Both the position numbers and the translations under genes were made by a program. Shown piece after piece: positions 8,470 through 16,255 of a stretch of 64,000 nucleotides of DNA. The stretch spans positions 383,261 to 447,260 of the forward strand of contig JACIXB010000011.1 of the NCBI GenBank assembly GCA_014360685.1, in the 5' to 3' direction. The DNA is from Actinomycetota bacterium (GTDB lineage Bacteria > Actinomycetota > Geothermincolia > Geothermincolales > RBG-13-55-18). The notes beneath the pieces were generated by a model that was not told the origin of the DNA, did not search any database, and was given only the letters and a program-made list of their open reading frames with translations. Each line of letters opens with the position of its first letter. Position 1 is the stretch's first letter.

Positions 8470-9081
8470 TCAGGCGCGCACCTCGGCCAGGTTGCGGCTG
8501 ATCTCCGCCACCAGTTGCGTGCCCGCGGAATAGGCGTCGCGCAGGGCCGTGGGGTGGTTCTTCACCGCGCCTTTTTCATCCATGCGGAAGAACAGGAGGC
8601 GGTGGAAGTACTCGATATCCAGCAGGCGGAAGAAGGACTCCACCACCTTGAGGGCCCCGTCGAAGGCATGGGGATCGTCCGCCCCCGCGGTGGAGAGAAA
8701 AAGCCCCCTTCGGGCGGAGCGGGTGGCCGGGTCGGTTACCTCCTCTTTCAGGATCTCCTTGCGCGCCCAGACGCACTGGTACCGGTCGATGAGGGCCTTG
8801 GTCTGGGCGTTCAGGGAGTTGAAGTACACGGGGGCGGCGAGGATTATCCCCTGGCTGGAAAGGGTGAGCCCGTAGATCTTTTCCATGGCGTCCTCCTGCT
8901 GGCAGGCGCCGCTTCTCCGGCACCACCCGCATCCCAGGCAGGGGTTGATGTCCCGGTTGCAGACCACGATCTTATTGACCGTTGCCCCGGCCGCCCGCGC
9001 GCCCTTCAGCGCCTCCTCGAGAAGGAGGGAGGTGTTCCCGTTCTGACGCGGGCTTCCGGCGATCCCCAGGATCCTGACCAT
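8470..9081 (-). CDS. NADPH-dependent FMN reductase / flavodoxin-like protein
   Basis: Flavodoxin-fold protein of about 203 residues. It opens with the FMN-phosphate loop GIAGSPRQNGNTS, has a Cys cluster CLGCGWCRRSGAC followed by EDAM as in multimeric flavin/Fe-S-flavoprotein-like reductases, and APVYFNS for flavin binding. A good ribosome site (AGGAGG) sits 8 nt before a TTG at 9087, so the start may be that TTG (two residues longer) and not the ATG at 9081. It lies upstream of selD on the same strand, separated by 283 bp with its own promoter for selD. Partner and substrate are unknown. Confidence 0.85.
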   Translation of the reverse strand: MVRILGIAGSPRQNGNTSLLLEEALKGARAAGATVNKIVVCNRDINPCLGCGWCRRSGACQQEDAMEKIYGLTLSSQGIILAAPVYFNSLNAQTKALIDRYQCVWARKEILKEEVTDPATRSARRGLFLSTAGADDPHAFDGALKVVESFFRLLDIEYFHRLLFFRMDEKGAVKNHPTALRDAYSAGTQLVAEISRNLAEVRA

Positions 9082-9257
9082 CGGCAATCCACTCGCCTCC
9101 TTGGCGTGATTATTAACCGGGTTGGTGCAAATTTTATCCGATACCCGGCATGGCCGCAAACGTTTTGGGGATTGGCGGTTGTTCCGTAACGCCGCCCGGC
9201 TACGCGTCCCGGGTGGCTCAAACCATCGCCGGGGGCAGCGGCGCGGGCCTCAGGGGA

Positions 9258-10409
9258 TCATAATACGGCCTTTTCCTCTTTCATCAGGCTTATCTCCTCC
9301 CGGGAGTACCCGGCTTCCAGCAGGAGCTCCTCGGTGTGTTCCCCCAGCATGGGAGGGGGAAGCTCGAAGCGGGGAGGGGTGGAGGAGAGCTTGTACGGGC
9401 TTCCCAGTTGGCGCATGCGCCTTTCTCCCTCGCCCACCTCTATGACCATGCGGCGGTGCCGGACCTGGGGGTCATCAAGGGCCTCGGCGATGCCCGGGAG
9501 GTCGCAGTGGGGGATGTCCTTCCCGGCCATCAGCTCCAACCATTCCCCCAGGGTCCGCGAGCGCACCGCTTCCCGCACCCGGGGAAGCAGGCGTTCGCAT
9601 TCCACGATCCTTTGGGCCACGTTAAGTCCCTTGGCATCCTCCATGCCCAGGACCTCGCAGAGCTCATCCCAGAACCAGTCCTCGTGGGCTATGCCGATTA
9701 CCAGGTATTTCCCGTCGGAGGTCTCGAATATCCCGTAGTGGGGTGTGGCGTGAAGCGGGTTCATGGTGGGAAGCTCTCCCGTTTCCAGGTAGGGCCCCAA
9801 GCTGTTGGAGAGGAGGGATACCACGCAGTCCAGCATGGAGATGTCCACCATCTGCCCCTCGCCGGTCCTCTCCCTCGCCTGCAAAGCCGCCAGTATGCCG
9901 ATGGCTGAGTTGAGGGCGGAGACGATGTCCGCCACCTCGAAACCCAGGACCACCGGTTTCCCCTCCCGGTCCCTGGTCAGCCCCAGCACCCCCCCCATGG
10001 CCATGTAGTTGATGTCGTGTCCGGGTCGGTCGCGGTAGGGCCCATCCTGCCCGAAGCCGCTTATGGAGCAGTAGATGATACGGGGGTTGATCTCCCGCAG
10101 GGTTTGATAGTCCACCCCCAGGCGGGAGGTGGTCCCGGGGCGGAACCCCTCCACCACCACGTCCGCTCTTGCCGCCAGGCGACGGAAGGCCTCCTGGGCC
10201 TTGGGGTGCTTGAGGTTCAGGGCCAGGCTTTTCTTGTTGCGGTTGATCTGGTTGAAGAGGAAACGGAAGGCGCGGGCGTGATCGCCCGTGCCCGGGGGCT
10301 CCACCTTGATGACTTCCGCGCCCAGGTCGGCGAGGATCATGGTGCACAGAGGGCCGGGGTAGAGTTGTGAAAGGTCCAGGATGCGGATTCCGTCCAAGGG
10401 TGTGGTCAT
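9258..10409 (-). CDS. CaiB/BaiF-family (class III) CoA transferase
   Basis: Moves CoA between carboxylic acids in the cytoplasm. The 383-residue protein has the family start GIRILDLSQLYPGPLCTMILADLGAEVIK split over two strands, EGFRPG, YCSISGFGQDGPYRDRPGHD, and GQMVDISMLD, where the Asp of VDIS aligns with the catalytic Asp of formyl-CoA transferase. The start at 10409 has AGGAGG 5 nt upstream. The substrate is not predictable: no acyl-CoA dehydrogenase or racemase partner is adjacent. It lies 170 bp upstream of the flavoprotein gene and may or may not share its transcript. Confidence 0.92.
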   Translation of the reverse strand: MTTPLDGIRILDLSQLYPGPLCTMILADLGAEVIKVEPPGTGDHARAFRFLFNQINRNKKSLALNLKHPKAQEAFRRLAARADVVVEGFRPGTTSRLGVDYQTLREINPRIIYCSISGFGQDGPYRDRPGHDINYMAMGGVLGLTRDREGKPVVLGFEVADIVSALNSAIGILAALQARERTGEGQMVDISMLDCVVSLLSNSLGPYLETGELPTMNPLHATPHYGIFETSDGKYLVIGIAHEDWFWDELCEVLGMEDAKGLNVAQRIVECERLLPRVREAVRSRTLGEWLELMAGKDIPHCDLPGIAEALDDPQVRHRRMVIEVGEGERRMRQLGSPYKLSSTPPRFELPPPMLGEHTEELLLEAGYSREEISLMKEEKAVL

Positions 10410-10796
10410 CTTTACCTCCTCCCTCTCCCGTGGTGGGGATCGGTACGGGAAGGCCGTTTTAGGAAGGCGATGAGAACGGGCCGCTCCTTCCCGCCGCCGC
10501 TTCGTTTCCCGCCGAATACGCTCCCATTATATTCATGCCGCACCGTTGAAGGAAGTTCACCCCTTCCCGGCATATGGAGATCCAAGCCCGCGTAAAAGCG
10601 GTGGGAGACGTGGCCCATGGATGGCGTCACTGGAGGGGAAACGGGCTTTCTTTCCCTCGGGATTCAGGCTGGGCCGGGTTATCCTCCCGGGTCCCGGGCC
10701 GCCCCCGTACGCCGCGCGGCGGCGAGGCCGGTTCCAAGGACGGTGACCGTGAGAGCCGGGATGGTAGGAGAAACTTCGGCGGTGAGGGATAAAAAA
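10410..10796. other. Intergenic, no gene seen
   Basis: No coding frame with a plausible start site, homology or conserved features is visible between the CoA transferase start and the tRNA-Pro 3' end. Confidence 0.6.
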
Positions 10797-10874
10797 TGGT
10801 CGGGGTGAGAGGATTTGAACCTCCGACCTCGGCGTCCCGAACGCCGCGCGCTGACCAAACTGCGCCACACCCCG
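10797..10874 (-). tRNA. tRNA-Pro (CGG anticodon)
   Basis: Read on the minus strand: 7-bp acceptor CGGGGTG/CACCCCG, a D arm, anticodon stem CGGCG/CGCCG with loop TTCGGGA (anticodon CGG), T arm GGAGGTTCAAATCCTCT, discriminator A and an encoded CCA. Total 78 nt with CCA. Confidence 0.97.
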
Positions 10875-11434
10875 ACAACCCTTTATTATAGGAAAACATA
10901 TCTCTCTTGATAACCCTCCGGAGGCTGTTTTCCCGGCCGAACCCTGGATCCCCCGAGAAGACCCAGGCCTTGCGCACAGCAAACCACTCTCCCCGACCCG
11001 ACCTTGGGAAGAAATCCCCTCTCACCCCCAAAGTCCAGGAGGGATGGTTTCCTTTTGCCCTGCACCCAACCACCCCCTTACGGCTCCCGGCCTCGCGCTC
11101 CGCGAGCCGGTCTCCCCACCCTCGGGGCCTCCCTTAGGGCCACCGAAGGCGATTTTCCACCTTTCGCCTGCCGCCCAAGCCCTCTTTTAGAAGGGTCAAA
11201 AGCGTCACGCCACCCTCGGGTTCCTTGTTGCTCTTTCAGCATGGCTCGTTGGGGTCCAGGGCGGCTATTGAGGTTTAAAACGAAGGATGGGGGGAGGGCT
11301 TCGGATCCCTGCTCGAGCCCGGGTCACGCGGCTGAGGCCCCTTTTCCTGCCCCCGGTTGCCCGCCCGGCGGTGGGAAGCCGATAATGTTGGAAAGGCGCA
11401 CGGAGAAAATGGAGGTGGAAAGGGGAGGAAAGTC
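10875..11434. other. Long intergenic region, no gene seen
   Basis: Apart from the tRNA promoter at its left edge I see no gene. Open frames here lack start sites and recognisable sequence. A ribosome site for the next gene lies at its right end. Confidence 0.6.
10885..10913 (-). promoter_or_regulatory. Candidate promoter of tRNA-Pro
   Basis: On the minus strand TTATCA (10913-10908), a 17-nt spacer and a perfect TATAAT (10890-10885) end 10 nt before the tRNA 5' end. Confidence 0.7.
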
Positions 11435-12277
11435 GTGGGTTATCCCAAGCGGGTGGTGAAGGGATTCCTATCCTTGTGGCCCTTCACCCACCTGGTCAAG
11501 AAGCTGAGCCCGTACCCGCCCTTCAGGCGGCTATTCGCTCCCCTGGTGGACGAGAGGATATTCCAGGTCACCTTCCTCCCTGTGGCCGAGGACATACCTC
11601 CCCCCGAGGGCACGGTCCTTCCCCGCCAGGCCCTCGCCGAACTCATCCGGGCTTCCTCGCATCGCTTCATCCACGACGGGTGCATCTGCCGGAACCGGGA
11701 GGGCTGCCGGAGATATCCCCGGGACTTGGGGTGCATCTTCCTGGGGGAGGCCGCTGCGCACTTGCATCCCTCCCTGGGTCACCGGGCATCGGTGGAGGAA
11801 TGCCTGAACCACCTGGAGAAGGCGGCGCGGACCGGGCTCCCGGCGATGATCGGGCGGATATGGTTCGATGCCGCCAGCCTCGGGGTCCTGCGCAATTTCA
11901 GGCGCTTCCTGGTGGTCTGTTTCTGCTGCGATTGTTGCTGCCTGGTACGCACGGACATCAGGGGCGCCGCTCCGGAGTTCAAAAGCGCCGTACGGAAGCT
12001 GGAATCGGTGCGGGTGAGAGTGGGGGAGAACTGCGCGGGGTGCGGCACCTGCGCGGAAGCCTGTTTCGTGGGGGCGGTGGAGCTCCGTGGCGGCAGGGCC
12101 TACATCGATGCGCGAAAATGCAAGGGCTGCGGGCGGTGCTCCCTGCTCTGTCCCCACCAGGCAATCGAGGTGGAGTTCGATGCACATGACGAGGTCTTTC
12201 GGGAGTTGTTGAAACGGGTTGGAACGCCGGCCGGCGTGCGGGGATTTGAATCCGTTTGGGAGGAGCCTTTGGGATGA
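11435..12277 (+). CDS. 4Fe-4S protein with CxC and CFCCDCCC clusters
   Basis: About 280 residues. The N-terminal half has HDGCICRNREGC with further Cys, the middle has VVCFCCDCCCLVR (about residues 165-177), and the C-terminal third is a two-cluster ferredoxin with CAGCGTCAEAC and CKGCGRCSLLCP. The same plan (CxC-R, CCxCCC, then 2[4Fe-4S]) recurs in the gene at 52290. The ferredoxin part should carry electrons; the Cys-rich middle could bind a further metal centre (inference). The GTG at 11435 has GGGGAGGAAA 5 nt upstream, so it is preferred over the ATG at 11357. The stop overlaps the next start (ATGA), so the two are co-translated. Confidence 0.8.
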   Translation: MGYPKRVVKGFLSLWPFTHLVKKLSPYPPFRRLFAPLVDERIFQVTFLPVAEDIPPPEGTVLPRQALAELIRASSHRFIHDGCICRNREGCRRYPRDLGCIFLGEAAAHLHPSLGHRASVEECLNHLEKAARTGLPAMIGRIWFDAASLGVLRNFRRFLVVCFCCDCCCLVRTDIRGAAPEFKSAVRKLESVRVRVGENCAGCGTCAEACFVGAVELRGGRAYIDARKCKGCGRCSLLCPHQAIEVEFDAHDEVFRELLKRVGTPAGVRGFESVWEEPLG

Positions 12278-12819
12278 GGGATGCGTGCGACGATACCGAG
12301 GTTCCGGAGGCCTCCCCGGAGGCGCCCGGACATGCCCCCAACGCCGCATGCCCGGGATGCGGACGATGGATACCCTTTCCCCGTCCGGGCGGGAGGTTCT
12401 TGTGCGCCCGGTGTCACTATCCCCAGCGGTCTCCGGGAGTTGAAGACGGAATCTTCGGGAAGTGGGCCCGTTTCCTGTGCCGTGGAGGACCGGCCGTAGT
12501 CGCCGCCGCCGGGCTTTCCCTCTGTGCCTTGTACCTCGCGGGTACCGGGAGGGTGGCCTGGTTCACGGTCCTCCTCCTGGTCATGTCCCTGACCGTCGCC
12601 CTTCCCTGGGTACTGTACCGCCGGCGCCGCCACCTCTACCTGGTCGTCGCGGCCCTCTATATCCCGCTCGGCCTATGGTGTTTCCTCTACTGGTTGGCCC
12701 CGGGGGTGGGATGGGATTACTCGCCTTCCCTTCTGGGTGGCGGTTTTTTCTTCCTGTCGCTGGGAGCGGTGGCCGCGTATCTCTACGGCCGGGACCTCCG
12801 GTCGCTTCCGAGGGGCTGA
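12274..12819 (+). CDS. Zinc-ribbon membrane protein, unknown function
   Basis: 181 residues. After an acidic N-terminus comes a zinc-ribbon-like CPGCGRWIPFP...CARCH (about residues 27-48), then four hydrophobic segments between about 65 and 170 with a basic YRRRRH turn in the middle. Soluble zinc finger plus membrane domain; function not recognised. The start overlaps the preceding Fe-S gene by ATGA, which implies a related job or at least coupled expression. Confidence 0.7.
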   Translation: MRDACDDTEVPEASPEAPGHAPNAACPGCGRWIPFPRPGGRFLCARCHYPQRSPGVEDGIFGKWARFLCRGGPAVVAAAGLSLCALYLAGTGRVAWFTVLLLVMSLTVALPWVLYRRRRHLYLVVAALYIPLGLWCFLYWLAPGVGWDYSPSLLGGGFFFLSLGAVAAYLYGRDLRSLPRG

Positions 12820-12824
12820 GGAGC

Positions 12825-13973
12825 ATGGCCGAGGAATACTCCCTCTTCAGGAGCTTTCCCATGCTGAGCGCTTACCTGCCCCGGGTGTCGCTGGGCGTCT
12901 GGCCCACCCCGGTGGAGAGGCTGTCCTCCCTGGAGAGGCGGCACGGGCTTCCGCTCCTCTACGTCAAGAGGGACGATCTGAGCTCGCCCCATTACGGGGG
13001 AAACAAGGTCCGCAAGTTGGAGTTCACCCTGGCCGACGCCCTGCGCCGCGGATGCCGGACGGTCATGACCATGGGGGCGGCGGGATCCAACCACGTGCTG
13101 GCCACGGCGGTGCACGGCCGGAGGATGGGTTTGAGGACCGTGGCCATCCTCTTCGACCAGCCCTGCGCGGAGTACGTGTGCCGGAACCTTCTCCTGGACG
13201 CTCGTTTCGGAGTGCGTTTCCGCTGGGCCTCCTCCATCCCCCTGGTTCCCCCGGCTTACCTCAAGGAAAGGCTTTACCACCTGGGAAAGGGGGAGAAGGT
13301 CTACTGGTTGGGTCCCGGGGGGTCCTCAACATTGGGGTGCCTGGGATACGTGAACGCCGGCCTGGAGATAGCCGAGCAGGTGCGACGGGGTTTGCTTCCC
13401 GAACCGGGACTGGTGGTGACGGCCATGGGCACGCACGGTACGGCGGCGGGACTGTGGGTGGGCATGAAGCTGGCCGGACTGGGTTCGCGGCTGGCCGGGG
13501 TGGGGGTGGTGGAATCCGCCTATTGCAACCCCTTCCTGTGGGCGCGCTTGGCCGACCGGGTGGCGAGGTTGCTGGAAGGCATGGATCCGCGCATACGGGT
13601 TCCGCGGGTTCGGCCTTCCGACCTGCTTTTCGTGGGCGACCAGTTGGGCAGGGGGTATGCCCATCTTACCCGGGAAGACGTGGAGGCGGTGCGGGAGGCC
13701 TACGAGCTGGAGGGCCTGAAACTGGAGGGAACGTACACCGGAAAGGCGCTGGCCGCGGCGCTGAGGCTGGGAGGGATTTGCGGGGGGAAGCCCTTGTTGT
13801 TCATAAACACCTACAACTCGGCGGATCTCTCCCACCTCGTGGAGGGGATGGATTACCATATTTTACCACCCCCCTTCCATCGTTTCTTCACCGCTCCCCG
13901 GCGCGAGCTGGAGGAGGAGCTGGTAGCCTCGGCCGGCTTGCGGGATGGTCATCCCTCCCGCGGGGCGCCCTGA
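12825..13973 (+). CDS. PLP-dependent D-cysteine desulfhydrase / ACC deaminase-family enzyme
   Basis: Fold-type II PLP enzyme of 382 residues. The PLP lysine lies in YGGNKVRKLEF (about residues 60-70), with KRDDLSS before it and the phosphate-binding-type GAAGSNHVLATA after it; the late TYTGKALAAAL and LFINTYNSADL are typical of the family. Members cleave C-S or cyclopropane C-C bonds; the exact substrate (D-cysteine, ACC or another) is not decidable here. At 382 residues it is longer than the usual 325-340 because of insertions. The ATG at 12825 follows GAGGGGCTGAGGAGC and lies 5 bp after the preceding stop, so it belongs to the same operon. Confidence 0.88.
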   Translation: MAEEYSLFRSFPMLSAYLPRVSLGVWPTPVERLSSLERRHGLPLLYVKRDDLSSPHYGGNKVRKLEFTLADALRRGCRTVMTMGAAGSNHVLATAVHGRRMGLRTVAILFDQPCAEYVCRNLLLDARFGVRFRWASSIPLVPPAYLKERLYHLGKGEKVYWLGPGGSSTLGCLGYVNAGLEIAEQVRRGLLPEPGLVVTAMGTHGTAAGLWVGMKLAGLGSRLAGVGVVESAYCNPFLWARLADRVARLLEGMDPRIRVPRVRPSDLLFVGDQLGRGYAHLTREDVEAVREAYELEGLKLEGTYTGKALAAALRLGGICGGKPLLFINTYNSADLSHLVEGMDYHILPPPFHRFFTAPRRELEEELVASAGLRDGHPSRGAP

Positions 13974-13983
13974 AGGAGGCCTG

Positions 13984-14691
13984 ATGGGCGTCTGGGACCG
14001 CTGCTTGTGGGAACTGGGTTTCGCCATCTGTCATCAGCAGCTGGAACGCATGCTCCGCTTCGGGGAACGCCCCCTTTTCGTGTGCGCCCGCGACACGGGC
14101 CTCTTCATCTCCTTCTTCGGTCTCCTCCTGGCCTTGTCCTTTCTTCGGGGCGAGAAGAGGGCCGGGATGCCTCCTCCCGCCGTCGGCCTGCTCTGCATCG
14201 CCGGCATCCTCTTCCTGGCCTGGGAGGGCCTGACCGGTTACCTGGGATGGAGGGAATCCACCAACCTCCTGCGTTTCCTCAGTGGCGCGGCGGGGGGAGC
14301 GGGCCTGGCCGTTCCGCTGGCCGCCCTCGTGAACCGCGAGGTATGGGGAGGGGATGTCTCCCGGCGGGTCACGGGCGGGCCGGGCGATTATCTCTTCGCT
14401 TCGGCCGTCTTGCTGGCCGCCTCGGCACTCTACCTGCTGAGGCCGTCCTCTCTTTTCCGCCTGGCCCAGCTGTGGCTCTTGGCCTCCATCCTGGGCACCA
14501 TCTGGACCCTGAACCTCCTGCTGGTGTTCCTCCTGAAGCCCGGGAGGGGGAGTGACCGGCGCAAGGCACGCATGTTCACGGCCTTGTTCCTCCTCGCCCT
14601 GGAGCTCGCAGCCTCCTATGGGCTGCACCGCCTGCTGGCGGGAGGAGGGCCCGTGATTCCGTTTGCAAGCATTTTGGGGCGGCATTTTTGA
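13984..14691 (+). CDS. DUF2085 membrane protein
   Basis: 235 residues with the DUF2085 hallmark at the N-terminus: FAICHQQLERM, then PLFVCARDTGLFISF (conserved CHQ and CxR-x-G). About six hydrophobic segments follow. The family has no established function. The ATG at 13984 has AAGGAGG 4 nt upstream and sits 10 bp after the previous stop, making it the last member of the + strand operon that begins at 11435. Confidence 0.85.
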   Translation: MGVWDRCLWELGFAICHQQLERMLRFGERPLFVCARDTGLFISFFGLLLALSFLRGEKRAGMPPPAVGLLCIAGILFLAWEGLTGYLGWRESTNLLRFLSGAAGGAGLAVPLAALVNREVWGGDVSRRVTGGPGDYLFASAVLLAASALYLLRPSSLFRLAQLWLLASILGTIWTLNLLLVFLLKPGRGSDRRKARMFTALFLLALELAASYGLHRLLAGGGPVIPFASILGRHF

Positions 14692-14839
14692 AATCCCCGG
14701 GCGATGGCCCTAAGGGTCACCCCATCCCCGGGGGTGTCGGCGAAAGGGAGGGTGGCGGGGAAAAGGTAAAACCGCGGCTCTTGTTGTATATTGTTATAGC
14801 CCGGGGTCGTCCTCGTCTACAGCGACCAGGAGGTCCGAC

Positions 14840-15139
14840 ATGCACGCAAGGAAGGAAAAGCTCCGCGTGGAGATCTACACCAATTCCCACCGCATCCTGG
14901 CGGACTTGCACATCTTCGCCGGCGCCAGGTTGACGGACATTATGCAGTCCAGGGAGACACAATCCTTCTTCGCCCTCACGGACGTGGAGGTTTACAACTT
15001 GAACACCGGGGAGCTCCTCTTCCGCACCGACTTCATCGACGTCAACCGCAACCACATCGTCCTCATCCGCCCGGCGGAGGTATCCCGTCCGGCGGAAGCG
15101 CCACAGGGCGGACGGGAGGACCTGCGACCGTCCTTCTGA
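14840..15139 (+). CDS. Small conserved-looking cytoplasmic protein
   Basis: 99 residues, no signal peptide or membrane segment. The compact pattern of alternating hydrophobics (RVEIYTNSHRILADLHIF, RLTDIM, FFALTDVEVYNLN, FIDVNRNHIVLIRP) suggests a small beta-sheet domain, similar in feel to DUF6812-type proteins, but I cannot assign it. The ATG has AGGAGG 6 nt upstream. It stands alone, behind an AT-rich patch that may hold its promoter. Confidence 0.75.
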   Translation: MHARKEKLRVEIYTNSHRILADLHIFAGARLTDIMQSRETQSFFALTDVEVYNLNTGELLFRTDFIDVNRNHIVLIRPAEVSRPAEAPQGGREDLRPSF

Positions 15140-15477
15140 TCATCGGGGGCCGAGGGCCTCGATGCCGCATCCAAGGACGTTCCCGTAAACCGCGCGGCCC
15201 ATGCCCTATCTCCCGGGAGTGGGTCAAGATCGCCCCCGGTTGTCCGTTCCCTGCAGGCCTTAACGCTGGGCCTGTTTTCTTTTCCGGCGTGGTGAGGACC
15301 GGTGGTGGTCATGGGTTCATCCCGCCGAACCTTTCGATTCCCGGGTCGCCGCACGTCGAATAGTTATATGGTAAATAATACCATATATCCATCCCGGCCT
15401 CGATGGACCGGCCGAGCGCGTCGTGCGCGGCGGTGATACAGGAAGGATCTTCCCCGGGGAGCTTCGGGAGATGGTCT
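15140..15477. other. Convergent intergenic region with a palindrome
   Basis: No gene seen between two converging genes. The one clear structure is the palindrome at 15365-15387, annotated separately. Confidence 0.6.
15365..15387. repeat. AT-rich 9-bp perfect palindrome
   Basis: TATATGGTA, a 5-nt spacer AATAA and TACCATATA form a perfect dyad in GC-rich surroundings. The inner 17 bp recur in inverse orientation at 45370-45386 inside a coding region. It looks like an operator or a mobile-element end, but no adjacent promoter faces a gene. Confidence 0.6.
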
Positions 15478-15993
15478 TCAGAGAAGGTCGTGTTCTCCCA
15501 CCGCCTTGGCCTCGGTATATGGGGAAAGGTACCCCACGTGCTGGAAGAAGAAGGTGTTTACGATCTTGCGCACGGGAACCACTATCTTCACCGGCCTTCC
15601 CGTCTGGTCGTATTCCAGGACGATGTCGCCGTCCAAGCGGGCTTCCCTCTCGTCCAGGAACTTGACCACCTCGAGCCGGATCTGCTCCATGTTTCCGCGC
15701 TTGCTGCTATAGGTGTCGGCGGCCAGCTCGGCGGCGTCGTTGGCCGTACCCCGCGTGGCGATGTGGTTGGCGACGATCGGCCCGCACTGGGAGATGATGA
15801 CCCCGATTATCAAGGCCACCAGGAAGATATTGAGGACGTAGGTCCAGACCTGGCCATCTTGCGGAGAGACAGCGTTACATGCCTTTTTTACTGACATTTC
15901 GCGGTTCAAAGGCACCCTCTTGTTCGTCCTGTTCCCTTTGGCCCGGGGTTCCCCCCTGACCGTCCCTTTTACCGATTTCTTCGACCGGGGCAT
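15478..15993 (-). CDS. TadE/TadG-like membrane-anchored protein
   Basis: 171 residues. A basic N-terminal stretch (about 1-45) precedes a single transmembrane helix (about 50-72, VLNIFLVALIIGVIIS), then GTANDAAELAAD, like the segment after the helix in TadE/TadG pseudopilins, and an extracytoplasmic beta-rich domain. Assignment to the Tad group is a weak inference from this pattern; a Tad operon lies 10 kb away. The start at 15993 has AAAGGAAAA upstream; a shorter start at Met33 is possible. Confidence 0.6.
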   Translation of the reverse strand: MPRSKKSVKGTVRGEPRAKGNRTNKRVPLNREMSVKKACNAVSPQDGQVWTYVLNIFLVALIIGVIISQCGPIVANHIATRGTANDAAELAADTYSSKRGNMEQIRLEVVKFLDEREARLDGDIVLEYDQTGRPVKIVVPVRKIVNTFFFQHVGYLSPYTEAKAVGEHDLL

Positions 15994-16255
15994 CGCTTTT
16001 CCTTTAGGTGAGCGGCGAGACCGCCCTTCCTCCCCCTCTCATCCGACACTTGCACGGGGATTCCGTGGCCCGGGCCCGCCCCGGCCTTTCCGCCCCGTTT
16101 TCTCGAGGATGCGGGGCGCGGACCCCCCCATCGCCTCGTGGCCGGGAATCGGGCAATGGCGGGGCTTCTCCTCCCTCCGCCGGTTTGGCGCATGGCCCGC
16201 AATCTCGAAAGTGGTGGGAGGGCTTGGGGGGGCTTCCGTAAACCGGGAGCCGGGT

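Noticed and set aside
8470..9081. Flavoprotein as a second selenoprotein
   Set aside because: The Cys cluster is complete and no in-frame UGA interrupts it.
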